This document shows, piece after piece, positions 28,841 to 39,088 of a stretch of DNA of 64,000 bases. Made by a program: the position numbers and the translations under genes. Source of the DNA: Bacillus sp. KH172YL63 (GTDB lineage Bacteria; Bacillota; Bacilli; Bacillales; Bacillaceae_B); the NCBI RefSeq assembly GCF_011398925.1, contig NZ_AP022842.1, positions 2,902,001 to 2,966,000 on the forward strand, read 5' to 3'. The notes beneath the pieces were generated by a model. It was given only the letters and a program-made list of their open reading frames with translations, was not told the origin of the DNA and made no database searches. Numbering within the stretch: the stretch's first letter is position 1; each line of letters starts with the position of its first letter.

Positions 28841-30230
28841 TACGCTTTATTGCGTAACTTTCCGACTTTATTGCGTGAGATTCGCACTTTATTGCGTGAA
28901 AACTGGACTTTATTGCGTGAGTTTCAGCATTGATTGCGTAATTAACCTTTGACGCAATTATTCACCTTTATAACGTAACCGATAACCAGGTGCGCGATCC
29001 TCTTTCTTTAAAATAACCTTCCTATGGGTGACATTTTCTTTTCTCCATGTAGCCTTTTGGTCCCTGGCGCGAAGAATTCATTCTTCTATGCATCATTTTT
29101 CATCTTCAGAGCCTGATAACTCCTTTTTTAAGCTAACCGATATCCCTTCGAACGTGTCTATGACTCTCTATTGCGTAACTTTCCAACTTTATTGCGTGAG
29201 ATTCGCACTTTATTGCGTGAAAACCGGACTTCATTGCGTGAGTTTCAGCACTGATTGCGTAATTAACCTTTGACGCAATTATTCACCTTTATAACGTAAC
29301 CGATAACCATGTGCGCGATCCTCTTTCTTTAAAATAACCTTTCAACGGAGGACATTCTCTTTCCTCCGGTAACTTTTTGGCCCCTGACTCGTAGAATTCA
29401 CTCTTCATTGCATCATTTTTCATCTCAAAAGCCTGATTACTCCTTTTTTAAGCTAACCGATATCCCTTCGAACGCGTCTTTGACTTTCAATTGCGTAACT
29501 TCCCAACTTTATTGCGTGAGTTCAGCACTTTATTGCGTGAAAACTGGACTTCATTGCGTGAGTTTCAGCACTGATTGCGTAATTATCCTTTGACGCAATT
29601 ATTCACCTTTATAACATAACCGATAACCAGGTTCCCAATCCTCTTTCTTTAAAATAACCTTTCACCGGAGGACATTCTCTTTCCTCCGGTAACTTTTTGG
29701 CCCCTGACTCGTAGAATTCACTCTTCATTGCATCATTTTTCATCTCAAAAGCCTAAATACTCCTTTTTTAAGTTCTAAGTTATTCCTTTGCAGGTGTCTT
29801 TGACTCTTAATTGCGTAACTTTCCGATTTCATTGCGTGAGTTTAGCACTTTATTGCGTGAAAACTGGACTTTATTGCGTGAGTTTCAGCATTGATTGCGT
29901 AATTAAACTTTGACGCAATTATTCACCTCTATAACGTAACCGCTAAACAGGTGACCGTTCCTCTTTCTTTAAAATAACCTTCCTATAGGTGACATTTTCT
30001 TTTCTCCATGTAGCCTTTTGGTCCCTGGCGCGAAGAATTCCTTCTTCTATGCATCATTTTTCATCTTCAGAGCCTGATTACTCCTTTTTTAAGCTAACCG
30101 ATATCCCTTTGCACATGTCTTCCCCTCTCAATTGCGTAACTTCCCAACTTTATTGCGTGAGTTCAGCACTTTATTGCGTAAAAACTGGACTTTATTGCGC
30201 GACTTCCAACAATGATTGCGTAATTACCCT
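28841..30230. repeat. Tandem 320-bp repeat carrying five phased ATTGCGT blocks
   Basis: Five blocks begin at 28849, 29170, 29490, 29810 and 30131, 320-321 bp apart. Each has five direct ATTGCGT copies (one is ATTGCGC) exactly 21 bp apart, usually as TTTATTGCGT. The first four blocks end with one inverted ACGCAAT (28952, 29273, 29593, 29913), always 19 bp after the start of the last direct copy. The spacers of about 200 bp are also repeated, in two subtypes arranged A-B-B-A. The region lies between the convergent glyS and recO genes. It contains no credible gene. Confidence 0.93.
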
Positions 30231-30275
30231 TCAACCTCAACCAGCCCCTCCCCCAGCACAGCCAACCCCCAACCC
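30231..30275. other. G-rich (minus strand) tract downstream of recO
   Basis: On the minus strand, runs GGG, GGGGG, GGGGG and GGGG occur within about 35 bases just after the recO terminator, a spacing compatible with a G-quadruplex. Confidence 0.45.
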
Positions 30276-30313
30276 AAAAAATAAGGCCCATTCACAAAAG
30301 TGAATGAGCCTTC
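30276..30313 (-). terminator. Terminator of recO
   Basis: AAGGCTCATTCAC pairs with GTGAATGGGCCTT (one wobble) around TTTT, followed by ATTTTTT on the minus strand. Confidence 0.9.
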
Positions 30314-30340
30314 AAATATCACAAGCAGCATAAGTTCAAG

Positions 30341-31093
30341 TTAGAATAAGTCCTTCATGTTATCCATTTGATCAAGGAATCTTCTGGATTTTAGGGTTAG
30401 ACCTGAGTTTTCATCGTAATAAGTCCTGATTACCCGCTTCAATTGAAGTTTTGTTTCATCTTTCACCGATATGTTTCCGAGGCGGTTGATATCGAAATAA
30501 TAAAAGAGCCTGAGCAGTTTTACAGTGCCCTGGGATATCGGAAGATGATGAGGATCTTCATTTAGACAGCGATGACAGATGAATCCATTTTCTTTGAATG
30601 AGAAGGAGAATTCGCCATCGGTCTCCCCGCAAACTGCACATCCATTGAGATGAGGATAGAGCCCCATGACGGGGAGCATCTTCATTTCGAATATATGCAT
30701 CAGGATTTCGGGATCATAGTCTTCATTTAGGTAGGAAAGGGTTTTATATAATAATTCAAACAGGAATGGGTTCGGCTTGCGGTCCTCCGTCGATTTATCG
30801 AGGAGGTCGACGATGTATGTCGCATAGGCCGTCTTGAACAAGTCTTCCCTTACATGTCTGAGCGATTCGGCCATTTCTCCCTGTTGAAGGGTGCCGAGGC
30901 CGCTTCCTTTAATAAAAACGAAATACCCATATGTAAACAATTGTGAAATGGCGGATAGACGGCTATTAGGTTTTTTCGCCCCTCTAGCCATCAATCCAAT
31001 CTTTCCAAATTCCCGTGTATATATGGTGACAACTTTATTCGATTCACCGTAGTGATTCGTTCGAATGACGATTCCTTCACACTTCTGTAGCAT
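30341..31093 (-). CDS. recO: DNA repair protein RecO
   Basis: A 250-residue recombination mediator that helps load RecA and anneals single strands. An N-terminal OB-fold (about 1-80; [20 protein letters not shown]) precedes a helical domain with a zinc site (CAVCG and CHRCL, about 150-180). ATG 31093 follows GGGAGGTGG; the longer frame to 31114 overlaps that site. It is the last gene of a run that starts well upstream (era, yqzL). Confidence 0.94.
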   Translation of the reverse strand: MLQKCEGIVIRTNHYGESNKVVTIYTREFGKIGLMARGAKKPNSRLSAISQLFTYGYFVFIKGSGLGTLQQGEMAESLRHVREDLFKTAYATYIVDLLDKSTEDRKPNPFLFELLYKTLSYLNEDYDPEILMHIFEMKMLPVMGLYPHLNGCAVCGETDGEFSFSFKENGFICHRCLNEDPHHLPISQGTVKLLRLFYYFDINRLGNISVKDETKLQLKRVIRTYYDENSGLTLKSRRFLDQMDNMKDLF

Positions 31094-31138
31094 ACAGCCA
31101 CCTCCCGCTATCAATCCACCCGGGTGATGACAAGCTTA

Positions 31139-31282
31139 TCACGTTAAAGGAAAATCAACTTCCGCTATTTCTTCCTCAAAGCTGAACGGATCTTCTGTCG
31201 TCTCCTTCTCAAGCTCTTTGAAAAGCAAATAGGTGTCGATGCTTCCCGTTTGCGAAAAAAACTTCCAAGTTAAGTCTAACAT
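31139..31282 (-). CDS. yqzL: Small protein YqzL
   Basis: A 47-residue protein beginning MLDLTWKFFSQTGSIDTYLL and ending in an acidic tail (DPFSFEEEIAEVDFPLT). It matches B. subtilis YqzL in size, sequence style and place between era and recO. An AAAGGTGGG site lies seven bases before ATG 31282. Function is unknown. No family other than YqzL fits. Confidence 0.88.
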   Translation of the reverse strand: MLDLTWKFFSQTGSIDTYLLFKELEKETTEDPFSFEEEIAEVDFPLT

Positions 31283-31387
31283 CAAAAACCCACCTTTCTG
31301 GATTTAAACTAGCAAGACTTCATAAGCTTTCTTGTGATTAGAATGGACCTTTTCTCTTTTATTCATGTGGACTAAATATTGTTAATT

Positions 31388-32714
<1,327 letters not shown>

Positions 32715-32848
32715 TTAAACCCTTACATATTTATTTTACTACAACTTTCATAAAAGAAAATGGGCTGTTATCATTTTGTAATAAAATAGTTAGATAATTC
32801 TAACTATTTATCGATTTTAATTGTTGCTCCATATATTTTATACAAGTA

Positions 32849-32862
32849 TAGAAACGTTTTCA
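32849..32862 (-). promoter_or_regulatory. Candidate CcpA cre site upstream of cdd
   Basis: TGAAAACGTTTCTA on the minus strand matches 13 of 14 positions of the cre consensus TGWAARCGYTWNCW (from memory). It overlaps a TTGAAA that could serve as a -35. It lies 150 bases upstream of cdd. Confidence 0.45.
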
Positions 32863-32866
32863 AATG

Positions 32867-32920
32867 AATTAAAGGCTGCAGGCAAGAATTTTTAAAATTT
32901 CTTGCCTGCAGCCTTTAATT
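32867..32920. terminator. Large hairpin between dgkA and cdd
   Basis: The 22-bp arms AATTAAAGGCTGCAGGCAAG... (32867-32888) and 32899-32920 are exact reverse complements around ten bases. T content after the stem on the minus strand is low, so it may attenuate or stabilise RNA rather than terminate fully. Confidence 0.65.
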
Positions 32921-32936
32921 TTGGCTTTTTTTACCC

Positions 32937-33329
32937 TTAATGAAGCAGATCAAGCAGCTTCGGGAGGAAGATGATCGCACCGACGAGAGCTGTGCATACG
33001 GCGAAGAGCAAGACAGCAGCAGAAGCCAGGTCCTTCGCAGCCTTCGCCAATGGATGATATTCCTCACTCGTCAGGTCGACTGCCTTTTCAATGGCGGTGT
33101 TCATTGTTTCCAGTGCCAGCACCATGAATACGAGGATGATGAGGATGGCCCATTCCAATACGGAGACCGAAAGGAGAAAAGCCGTCATGAAGACCGCTGC
33201 CCCAACAAATGAATGGATCCTGAAATTCTGCTCTGTCTTCCATACCGAACGGATGCCTTGTGCTGCATATCCGAAAGACTTAAAGAAGCGCGGAAAACCG
33301 AACCTAGTCTCTTTTGAGTCCATATTCAT
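32937..33329 (-). CDS. dgkA: Undecaprenol kinase (DgkA family)
   Basis: A 130-residue membrane kinase of the DgkA family. In Gram-positives it phosphorylates undecaprenol to the cell-wall lipid carrier. Three helices are visible at about 38-58, 60-80 and 100-125. The catalytic signature is [13 protein letters not shown] (about 76-88), followed by [17 protein letters not shown] 33329 is chosen because AAAAGGA is eight bases upstream; the start lies inside the end of ybeY (26-base overlap). The much longer frame to 33611 is ybeY read in another frame. Confidence 0.92.
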   Translation of the reverse strand: MNMDSKETRFGFPRFFKSFGYAAQGIRSVWKTEQNFRIHSFVGAAVFMTAFLLSVSVLEWAILIILVFMVLALETMNTAIEKAVDLTSEEYHPLAKAAKDLASAAVLLFAVCTALVGAIIFLPKLLDLLH

Positions 33330-33777
33330 CCAGGATGTCCTTTTGTCTCTGGAACATTTCTTTCTCATCCTCTTCTTCCATGTGATCATAACCCAGCAAA
33401 TGAAGGAATCCATGAAGGGCGAGGAAGCCCAGTTCACGTGTGAAGGAATGATTGTATTCTTCCGCCTGCTCCTCTGCCCTGTCAGTTGATATGATGATGT
33501 CCCCCAGGACACGGGGGATCCCTTCTCCGATGATTTCCACTTCGTCCTCTCCCAATTCTTCGAGGGCGAATGAAATGACGTCGGTCGGTTGGTCTTTTTC
33601 TCTGTATTCACGGTTGATTTCCTGGATCCGTTCGTTCGTCACAAATGTGACAGACACTTCACTTTCAGCTTCGATATTCTCTTTCTCTGCTGCAAAGTTC
33701 AAGATGTTTTGAACCAGCTCCATATGCTCATCGGATAATTTTTCTGTTTCATCGATAAAGTCGATTAATAGTGTCAT
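33304..33777 (-). CDS. ybeY: Endoribonuclease YbeY (rRNA maturation)
   Basis: A 157-residue zinc-dependent RNase for 16S rRNA 3'-end maturation and 70S quality control. The metal triad H122, H126 and H132 is in [17 protein letters not shown] precedes the ATG; the upstream yqfF stop is only three bases away. It belongs to the yqfF-ybeY-dgkA operon. Confidence 0.96.
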   Translation of the reverse strand: MTLLIDFIDETEKLSDEHMELVQNILNFAAEKENIEAESEVSVTFVTNERIQEINREYREKDQPTDVISFALEELGEDEVEIIGEGIPRVLGDIIISTDRAEEQAEEYNHSFTRELGFLALHGFLHLLGYDHMEEEDEKEMFQRQKDILDEYGLKRD

Positions 33778-33779
33778 GT

Positions 33780-35939
33780 TTATTCTCCTTTTGCTTGAAG
33801 TTCAGGGTATTCAATCCTCGGATGGAAGATCCCGTTCAGCGTTTCACATAGCGTCCTTTTCACCGTCTCTAATTGCTTTAATGATATATCACATTCATTA
33901 AACTGACCGTCCTGCAAGCGGTCCTGCACGATTGAATGGACAAGTTGTTGAATCTCGGCTTGAGTCGGAGATTTCTTCGATCTGACGGCAGCTTCTACGC
34001 TGTCAGCGATGCTGATGATCGCCGCTTCCCTGCTCTGTGGCTTCGGACCGGGATAACGGTAATCCTCTTCTTTCACATCTTTCCCTTGTTCCTTCGCTTT
34101 ATAATAGAAGAATTTCAATAGGGTCGTGCCGTGATGCTGTTCCGCGATGTCGACGATTTCCTTTGGCAGCTTATGCTTCCGGAGCATTTCGGCACCATCT
34201 GAGGCATGACTAATAATAACATCCCTGCTCGTTTCAGGCGATACCCGATCATGGGGATTCCCCATGTTGAGTTGATTCTCGATGAAGAAGTGTGGCCGCT
34301 TTGACTTTCCGACATCATGATAATAGCATCCGACCCTCGCAAGCAGACCGTTTGCCCCAATCGATTCACAGGCGGCTTCCGCAAGATTCGCCACCATGAC
34401 ACTGTGATGATACGTACCCGGTGCATCGGTCAACAGCTTTTTGAGCAGCGGCTGTGTCGGGCTTGAAAGCTCCACAAGCCTCATGGATGATAGGATCCCG
34501 AATCCTGCTTCGAAGAACGGAAGAAACCCGATCGTCAAGATGGATGAGCCGATCCCCGACACTAAGGCGAACACGAGATAATACACATATTCACTCGTCG
34601 TATACGAAGTGCCGCTTAAGAGGATGAGAAACCCAAGTATCAGGACGTTTACAAGGGCTACGTAAATACCCGCACGAAGGATATTCGACCTTTGATTGCG
34701 GCTTACGAGGAACAGGATCCCTGAAACCCCGCTGAATAACGTGTAGATGGCAATTTCCATATCAATTGAACCGGAGAACTGCTGGTGAAACACGATGCTC
34801 GAACACGCTGCAAGGATGAACACCATCATCATTGCGATCCGCTCATTCAATAGGATCCGTAAGATCATTCCAGTGAACGCTGCCGGAAAGATGAATGCAA
34901 TATCATTGATTTCCATCTGATCGATCAAGCCCACGATCTTCATGATCAATAGTGAGATGACAAAGACGATGCTTGTTAATATTAAATAATTTTGTTTCCG
35001 TTCCTCGGTCACTTGAAGCGTGTAGAAGAAGTAGTACAGTGAGCTGATCAGCACAAGGACAAAAAGTCCGAGTCCGACTAGCGGCTTAAAGGAAAGTGCA
35101 TTTTCTACCATGCCAAGGGATTTGAGGATGCTGTATTTCTTAGGGGTGATCAATTCACCATCCTGAACGATGACGCCCCCTTCTATGATTTCCACATTCT
35201 GCACATTGGCTTCTGCCAGCTTTTTTAACTCATTGGTTTTTTCTGCATCATAAAACTGGGTCGGTTCGATCGATATCTTCCCAAGCTTCACGGCCGCATT
35301 CGACAGGTCGCCGTTAAAGGAGTAGTTGGTGATCCTTTGCTCGAGATTCAATTTCGCTTCATTCAGATCCTCTTCTTTGACCCCGTCTTCCATGATGATT
35401 TTCATCTGACTGGAAACAATTGTTTCCAGGCGGGACAAATCGTCTTCTGTCGCCGTGAGAAGGGAGGTTAATATGTCATCACTGAGGCTGTTCGTTACAC
35501 TGTTATTTTTTTCTTTCGGCAATTTATCTTTCAATCGCTTCAATTGTTCGTTGATGTCAGGCGTCTGGGAAGGCTTTAATTCCTCTGCGTCCCCGTCGCC
35601 GGCAGCAGTTTCCTTTTTCACTTCACTAACGCTTTCCATCAACGAGCGGAGCAACGACAGGGAGTTGTCAATCGCCCCTTCTTTCGGGGTATAGACATCT
35701 GCCACCTCAGCCTTTGCTTCCTGCTTTTTCTTGGTCGTAGCCTCTTCATCTATGAATTTCTTCGGGGCCCGGATCGTGGTAGGCGCCTCCTCGTACAGAT
35801 TGATATCCAGTGTTTTCGGCTTTACGTTCCCGTACAACACCCCGAAAACGATGATTCCTAGGAGAACAAATAAAAGATTGGTAAATAGCCGATAACTGAG
35901 AAAATTTCTGATTTTAAGAAGAAATGGGTGCGTTTGCAT
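33780..35939 (-). CDS. yqfF: 7TM-HD family cyclic-di-AMP phosphodiesterase (PgpH/YqfF)
   Basis: A 719-residue membrane phosphodiesterase. One N-terminal helix (about 15-35), then a large extracytoplasmic 7TMR-HDED sensor domain (to about 265), seven membrane helices (about 270-460) and a cytoplasmic HD domain. The metal ligands are in [11 protein letters not shown] and CYYHDVGK, with [15 protein letters not shown] and AEQHHGT following. Homologues (PgpH) degrade the second messenger c-di-AMP. ATG 35939 follows AGGGGG; nine extra codons upstream are unsupported. Confidence 0.94.
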   Translation of the reverse strand: MQTHPFLLKIRNFLSYRLFTNLLFVLLGIIVFGVLYGNVKPKTLDINLYEEAPTTIRAPKKFIDEEATTKKKQEAKAEVADVYTPKEGAIDNSLSLLRSLMESVSEVKKETAAGDGDAEELKPSQTPDINEQLKRLKDKLPKEKNNSVTNSLSDDILTSLLTATEDDLSRLETIVSSQMKIIMEDGVKEEDLNEAKLNLEQRITNYSFNGDLSNAAVKLGKISIEPTQFYDAEKTNELKKLAEANVQNVEIIEGGVIVQDGELITPKKYSILKSLGMVENALSFKPLVGLGLFVLVLISSLYYFFYTLQVTEERKQNYLILTSIVFVISLLIMKIVGLIDQMEINDIAFIFPAAFTGMILRILLNERIAMMMVFILAACSSIVFHQQFSGSIDMEIAIYTLFSGVSGILFLVSRNQRSNILRAGIYVALVNVLILGFLILLSGTSYTTSEYVYYLVFALVSGIGSSILTIGFLPFFEAGFGILSSMRLVELSSPTQPLLKKLLTDAPGTYHHSVMVANLAEAACESIGANGLLARVGCYYHDVGKSKRPHFFIENQLNMGNPHDRVSPETSRDVIISHASDGAEMLRKHKLPKEIVDIAEQHHGTTLLKFFYYKAKEQGKDVKEEDYRYPGPKPQSREAAIISIADSVEAAVRSKKSPTQAEIQQLVHSIVQDRLQDGQFNECDISLKQLETVKRTLCETLNGIFHPRIEYPELQAKGE

Positions 35940-36110
35940 AAAGAACCCCCTGTAAGAAATGGACAAATCATCGATATATGTAGCAATTATGTAAAATGAT
36001 AACAGTTTTTGTCTGAATTATCTATGTTTATGACAATAAAAAAGAATGACCCTTCCCACCGCCATGCCTTTTTAGGCTGGCTGTCATGGAATGGATCAAT
36101 CCTTTTGACT

Positions 36111-37070
36111 CTACATATCTATCTTTTCATAAGCATCGATGATTTTCGCGACCAGTGGATGACGGACGACATCCGCCTGATCAAGATAAATGAACGATAC
36201 GCCTTTGACATCTTTTAATATTCTTTCTGAAGTAATCAAGCCTGATTCGCTTCCTCTCGGTAAGTCCACCTGGGAGCGGTCTCCGGTTATGATCATCTTC
36301 GAATCAAATCCGAGTCGCGTCAGGAACATCTTCATCTGAGCCTTCGTTGTATTCTGCGCCTCATCAAGGATGACGAATGCATCGTCCAATGTCCGGCCCC
36401 TCATATATGCAAGGGGAGCGATCTCGATTGTGCCCCTTTCAATCAGGCGGGCCGTATGCTCTGCTCCGAGCACATCATGCAAAGCGTCGTAAAGAGGTCT
36501 TAGGTATGGATCAACCTTTTCCTTCAGATCACCAGGCAGGAATCCAAGACTTTCACCTGCTTCAACAGCCGGTCTCGTCAGGATGATTTTCTTTACCTGT
36601 CCATTCTTCAGGGCATGCACTGCCATCACTACCGCTAGATACGTCTTTCCTGTACCAGCAGGACCGATTCCGAACACCATATCGTGCTTTTTGATCGATT
36701 GGATATACTGTCGCTGCCCAAGGGTTTTTACCCTGATGGATTTGCCTTTGGCATTTTTCGTGATTTCTTCATTATACAAGTCTGTAAAATATTCAAGTGT
36801 TCCCTGCCGGCCCATTTCAATGGCATAATGGACATCCCTTTGGCCAATTGTGATGCCTTTTCGGATCACGGCTACAAGTCGATCAGAAATATCAAGAGCG
36901 AGCCTTACATCTTCATCTTTACCTGAAACCAGCAATTCTTCGCCTCTTGTTACGATTGAAACGTGTAATTCCTGTTCGATTAATTTTAGGTGAGAATCTG
37001 AAACGCCAAACAAAGCGATGGCTTCGTTAGGGTTTTCAAGTTGTAATTTCATTAAGATTTCATCTGACAT
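36111..37070 (-). CDS. phoH: PhoH-like ATPase
   Basis: A 319-residue cytosolic ATPase. A small N-terminal region precedes a PhoH domain with Walker A GPAGTGKT (136-143) and Walker B VILDEAQNT (about 233). Members are implicated in RNA metabolism alongside YbeY; the substrate is not settled. AAGGAG precedes ATG 37070, and it starts four bases after yqfD, so these genes are probably cotranscribed. Confidence 0.94.
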   Translation of the reverse strand: MSDEILMKLQLENPNEAIALFGVSDSHLKLIEQELHVSIVTRGEELLVSGKDEDVRLALDISDRLVAVIRKGITIGQRDVHYAIEMGRQGTLEYFTDLYNEEITKNAKGKSIRVKTLGQRQYIQSIKKHDMVFGIGPAGTGKTYLAVVMAVHALKNGQVKKIILTRPAVEAGESLGFLPGDLKEKVDPYLRPLYDALHDVLGAEHTARLIERGTIEIAPLAYMRGRTLDDAFVILDEAQNTTKAQMKMFLTRLGFDSKMIITGDRSQVDLPRGSESGLITSERILKDVKGVSFIYLDQADVVRHPLVAKIIDAYEKIDM

Positions 37071-37073
37071 TCG

Positions 37074-38261
37074 TTAGTCTCCTTGGATAATTGGTTGTCC
37101 TACAGCGATATTTTCAATAACTTTGTAATGAATGGTTACCCTAACTTTACCATTCTCGACCTTTTCTTGCAAAATTTTTTCACCCTGGATTTCCGCATCC
37201 TCTGGCAGTGACGATTCAAGATTACTTTTCGCAAGTTTTTTCGCTGCAAGGATTGCCTCATCTTTCGAATAGGCTCTTTCCACATCTTCTTTTTCTTTGA
37301 TGCTTCGGTCAATATAATGGACCGGCAACTCCCATTTAAGGAAGCGAAGATTCTTCTGGTTTTCTTCCATGACGGAATCTTTATAGTCAGGATTTCCAAA
37401 GCCCCAAATCGGCACGTTGAAAGAACCTATCCCCACATAATGTTTCCTTTTTTCATTACCGCTGAACACAGCAAATCGTGATTTAAGCGGCAGCTCAACG
37501 GTCGATTTGTACCAGGTTTCCCCCAGGATCTTCGCTTTTGCAGGCACCCCTTGTGGATCATCCTCGTTTCCGATGAGGCCTGACACGAGGAGCTGCCCCT
37601 TGCTTACATAATCATTCACATTCACCTGGGGATCCCCTTCTTCAACGAACATCTCGGTGATGATTGCCTTCTTTTTAGCCACGATATGTTGGATGCCTGT
37701 TGACTCTGAGGGTTCCGGAGCGTTCTTTTCGACCACTTGGAAATGAAAGGTTGTCCCCCGCAATTCCACACCGACCCAGGTGATATTATCCATCCTGTAC
37801 GACAGCTCCCGTTGAATGGTCTCCACATCCGGAAGGGAGAATTGCATCTTTCCTGTCGATACACCCATCTCCTCCAGCTCTTTCCTTATGCTATGCTCAG
37901 TCTGGGGAGACGCCCCTTTGACCTGGATGCCCCACACCATGTTTGACAAAAGGAATACGAGGACAAAGAAAGCCAGTCCACCTATCACGAATCCTGAGTT
38001 CTTCAAAGACCGTTTAAATAAGAACGGGACCCCTTGACCTCTTAGAAATGTCACTTTGCACTGAGATGCCCTGACGGCTCTTCGGAAGTTATGTACATCT
38101 TCTAAGGATAAGTAAAAAGTGATCGTTTCGGTGCCTGCCCTTTTTACGTTCCATATCGCAATACCCGCCCTGAGTAATTGGTTGATGACCCGCTCCACTG
38201 CTTTGCCTTCCATTTTCACAAATACTTTTCCCCTTAAAAAGGTAAACCATTGATTCTTCAA
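37074..38261 (-). CDS. yqfD: Sporulation protein YqfD
   Basis: A 395-residue protein with one membrane helix (about 93-113; FVIGGLAFFVLVFLLSNMVW) between a cytoplasmic N-terminal domain and a long extracytoplasmic C-terminal domain. It belongs to the YqfD family expressed in the mother cell under sigma-E in B. subtilis, where it contributes to forespore engulfment functions. It starts with TTG 38261 behind AGGAGGGA and follows yqfC by 11 bases. Confidence 0.93.
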   Translation of the reverse strand: MKNQWFTFLRGKVFVKMEGKAVERVINQLLRAGIAIWNVKRAGTETITFYLSLEDVHNFRRAVRASQCKVTFLRGQGVPFLFKRSLKNSGFVIGGLAFFVLVFLLSNMVWGIQVKGASPQTEHSIRKELEEMGVSTGKMQFSLPDVETIQRELSYRMDNITWVGVELRGTTFHFQVVEKNAPEPSESTGIQHIVAKKKAIITEMFVEEGDPQVNVNDYVSKGQLLVSGLIGNEDDPQGVPAKAKILGETWYKSTVELPLKSRFAVFSGNEKRKHYVGIGSFNVPIWGFGNPDYKDSVMEENQKNLRFLKWELPVHYIDRSIKEKEDVERAYSKDEAILAAKKLAKSNLESSLPEDAEIQGEKILQEKVENGKVRVTIHYKVIENIAVGQPIIQGD

Positions 38262-38272
38262 GTCCGTCCCTC

Positions 38273-38557
38273 CTATTGTTCTAAATAGACCACTTCTACA
38301 ATCTTGCCTTGAAGGAGAATTTCTTCTGGAAGAATCATCTTGATGACAAATTGTTCACCCTTTATCAACAGCTGTCCTTGTTTAAGCAGAAGCCGCACCT
38401 CCCGATCTGTGAACGTCAACAGACCACGGTGGTTTTCTATATAGATATGAATTTGTCCAATCATTGTGACGCGAGGAAGGTCCATCATGACATCTTCAGG
38501 TAAATCCATCTTCTGTGTCATCCATGTTCGCACCTGCTGCAGTAAGCTTTTCGCCAT
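38273..38557 (-). CDS. yqfC: Sporulation protein YqfC
   Basis: A 94-residue YabP/YqfC-family protein (sigma-E regulon in B. subtilis). It is mostly beta (VTMIGQIHIYIENHRGLLTF, then a C-terminal IVEVVYLEQ). ATG 38557 follows AAAGGGGG at 15 bases, or its GGGGTT part more closely. That ribosome-binding site is inside the 3' arm of the hairpin that terminates the upstream transcript, which suggests it is hidden unless transcription begins within the hairpin. It is cotranscribed with yqfD. Confidence 0.9.
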   Translation of the reverse strand: MAKSLLQQVRTWMTQKMDLPEDVMMDLPRVTMIGQIHIYIENHRGLLTFTDREVRLLLKQGQLLIKGEQFVIKMILPEEILLQGKIVEVVYLEQ

Positions 38558-38605
38558 AAAAAAAGAACCCCCTTTCATCTCATATGTATGAAATGAAAAG
38601 GGGTT
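38558..38605 (-). terminator. Terminator that overlaps the yqfC ribosome-binding site
   Basis: An 18-bp stem (38566-38583 with 38588-38605, two wobble pairs) has a four-base loop and is followed on the minus strand by seven T that abut the yqfC ATG. It ends the floA-side operon ten bases after its last stop. The 3' arm holds the yqfC AAAGGGGG site. CATACATAT at the tip resembles a sigma-E -10 element. Confidence 0.85.
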
Positions 38606-38614
38606 TCATCACTC

Positions 38615-39058
38615 TTATTTTCGATGAAGCGGTTTTTTTGAACGGGGCGGTCCGATCACTTCAGAGAAAATGAATCCTTTTACGATATCATCTTCATTGC
38701 TGAAATCGATGGAAAGCGGCGATCCCGTTTCCCGGATACGCTTTGCCCTTGACTGATGTGCTTTGAGCTTCCGGGCATATTCTTCTTCCTTTTTTTGAAG
38801 GCTTACACGCATCTCTGCTTCCTTCTTCTTTTCCTCAAACAGGCTTTGGATGGAAGTGGCACCTTCCTTGGAAGGCTTCTTGATTTCTCTTGATGAAAAC
38901 GTCGTGGCCCTTCCTTCCCTTTGTGTCTGAGGTGAAGCTTTCGGAGTAGCCGTCTGGATCGGCTTCTGCCTTACCGGTTTTTCCTTCTGTGATTCTTTCA
39001 TTTTATTGAAAATGGTCGAAATAATGCTGATCAGTATGATGATGATAAATGGTTCCAT
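38615..39058 (-). CDS. Hypothetical membrane-anchored protein (YqfB position)
   Basis: A 147-residue protein. Residues 2-18 form a hydrophobic helix (EPFIIIILISIISTIF). The rest is strongly charged, with Lys/Glu-rich coiled-coil-like sequence at about 70-110, and ends in basic PRSKKPLHRK. It is probably anchored in the membrane with a cytoplasmic tail. The position between floA and yqfC matches B. subtilis yqfB, but I see no clear family. AAAGGAG precedes the ATG. Being next to floA, a role at flotillin microdomains is possible but unproven. Confidence 0.75.
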   Translation of the reverse strand: MEPFIIIILISIISTIFNKMKESQKEKPVRQKPIQTATPKASPQTQREGRATTFSSREIKKPSKEGATSIQSLFEEKKKEAEMRVSLQKKEEEYARKLKAHQSRAKRIRETGSPLSIDFSNEDDIVKGFIFSEVIGPPRSKKPLHRK

Positions 39059-39088
39059 GGAGACAAACTCCTTTCACACGAGGGAGAA

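Noticed and set aside
28849..30221. CRISPR array
   Set aside because: The repeated word is only seven bases, the spacing is 21 bp, spacers are themselves repeated, and no cas gene is in the window.
29028..30303. Three similar reading frames (29028-29273, 29408-29593, 29989-30303) with a seven-residue Cys-Val periodicity such as LYCV and HCV
   Set aside because: The 21-bp motif spacing is a multiple of three, so ATTGCGT necessarily reads as the same residues every seven codons. None of the frames has a ribosome-binding site, and differences between copies show no sign of coding constraint by eye.
32937..33611. 224-residue frame for dgkA
   Set aside because: Its first 90-odd residues are the ybeY gene in another frame. 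A ribosome-binding site supports the start at 33329.
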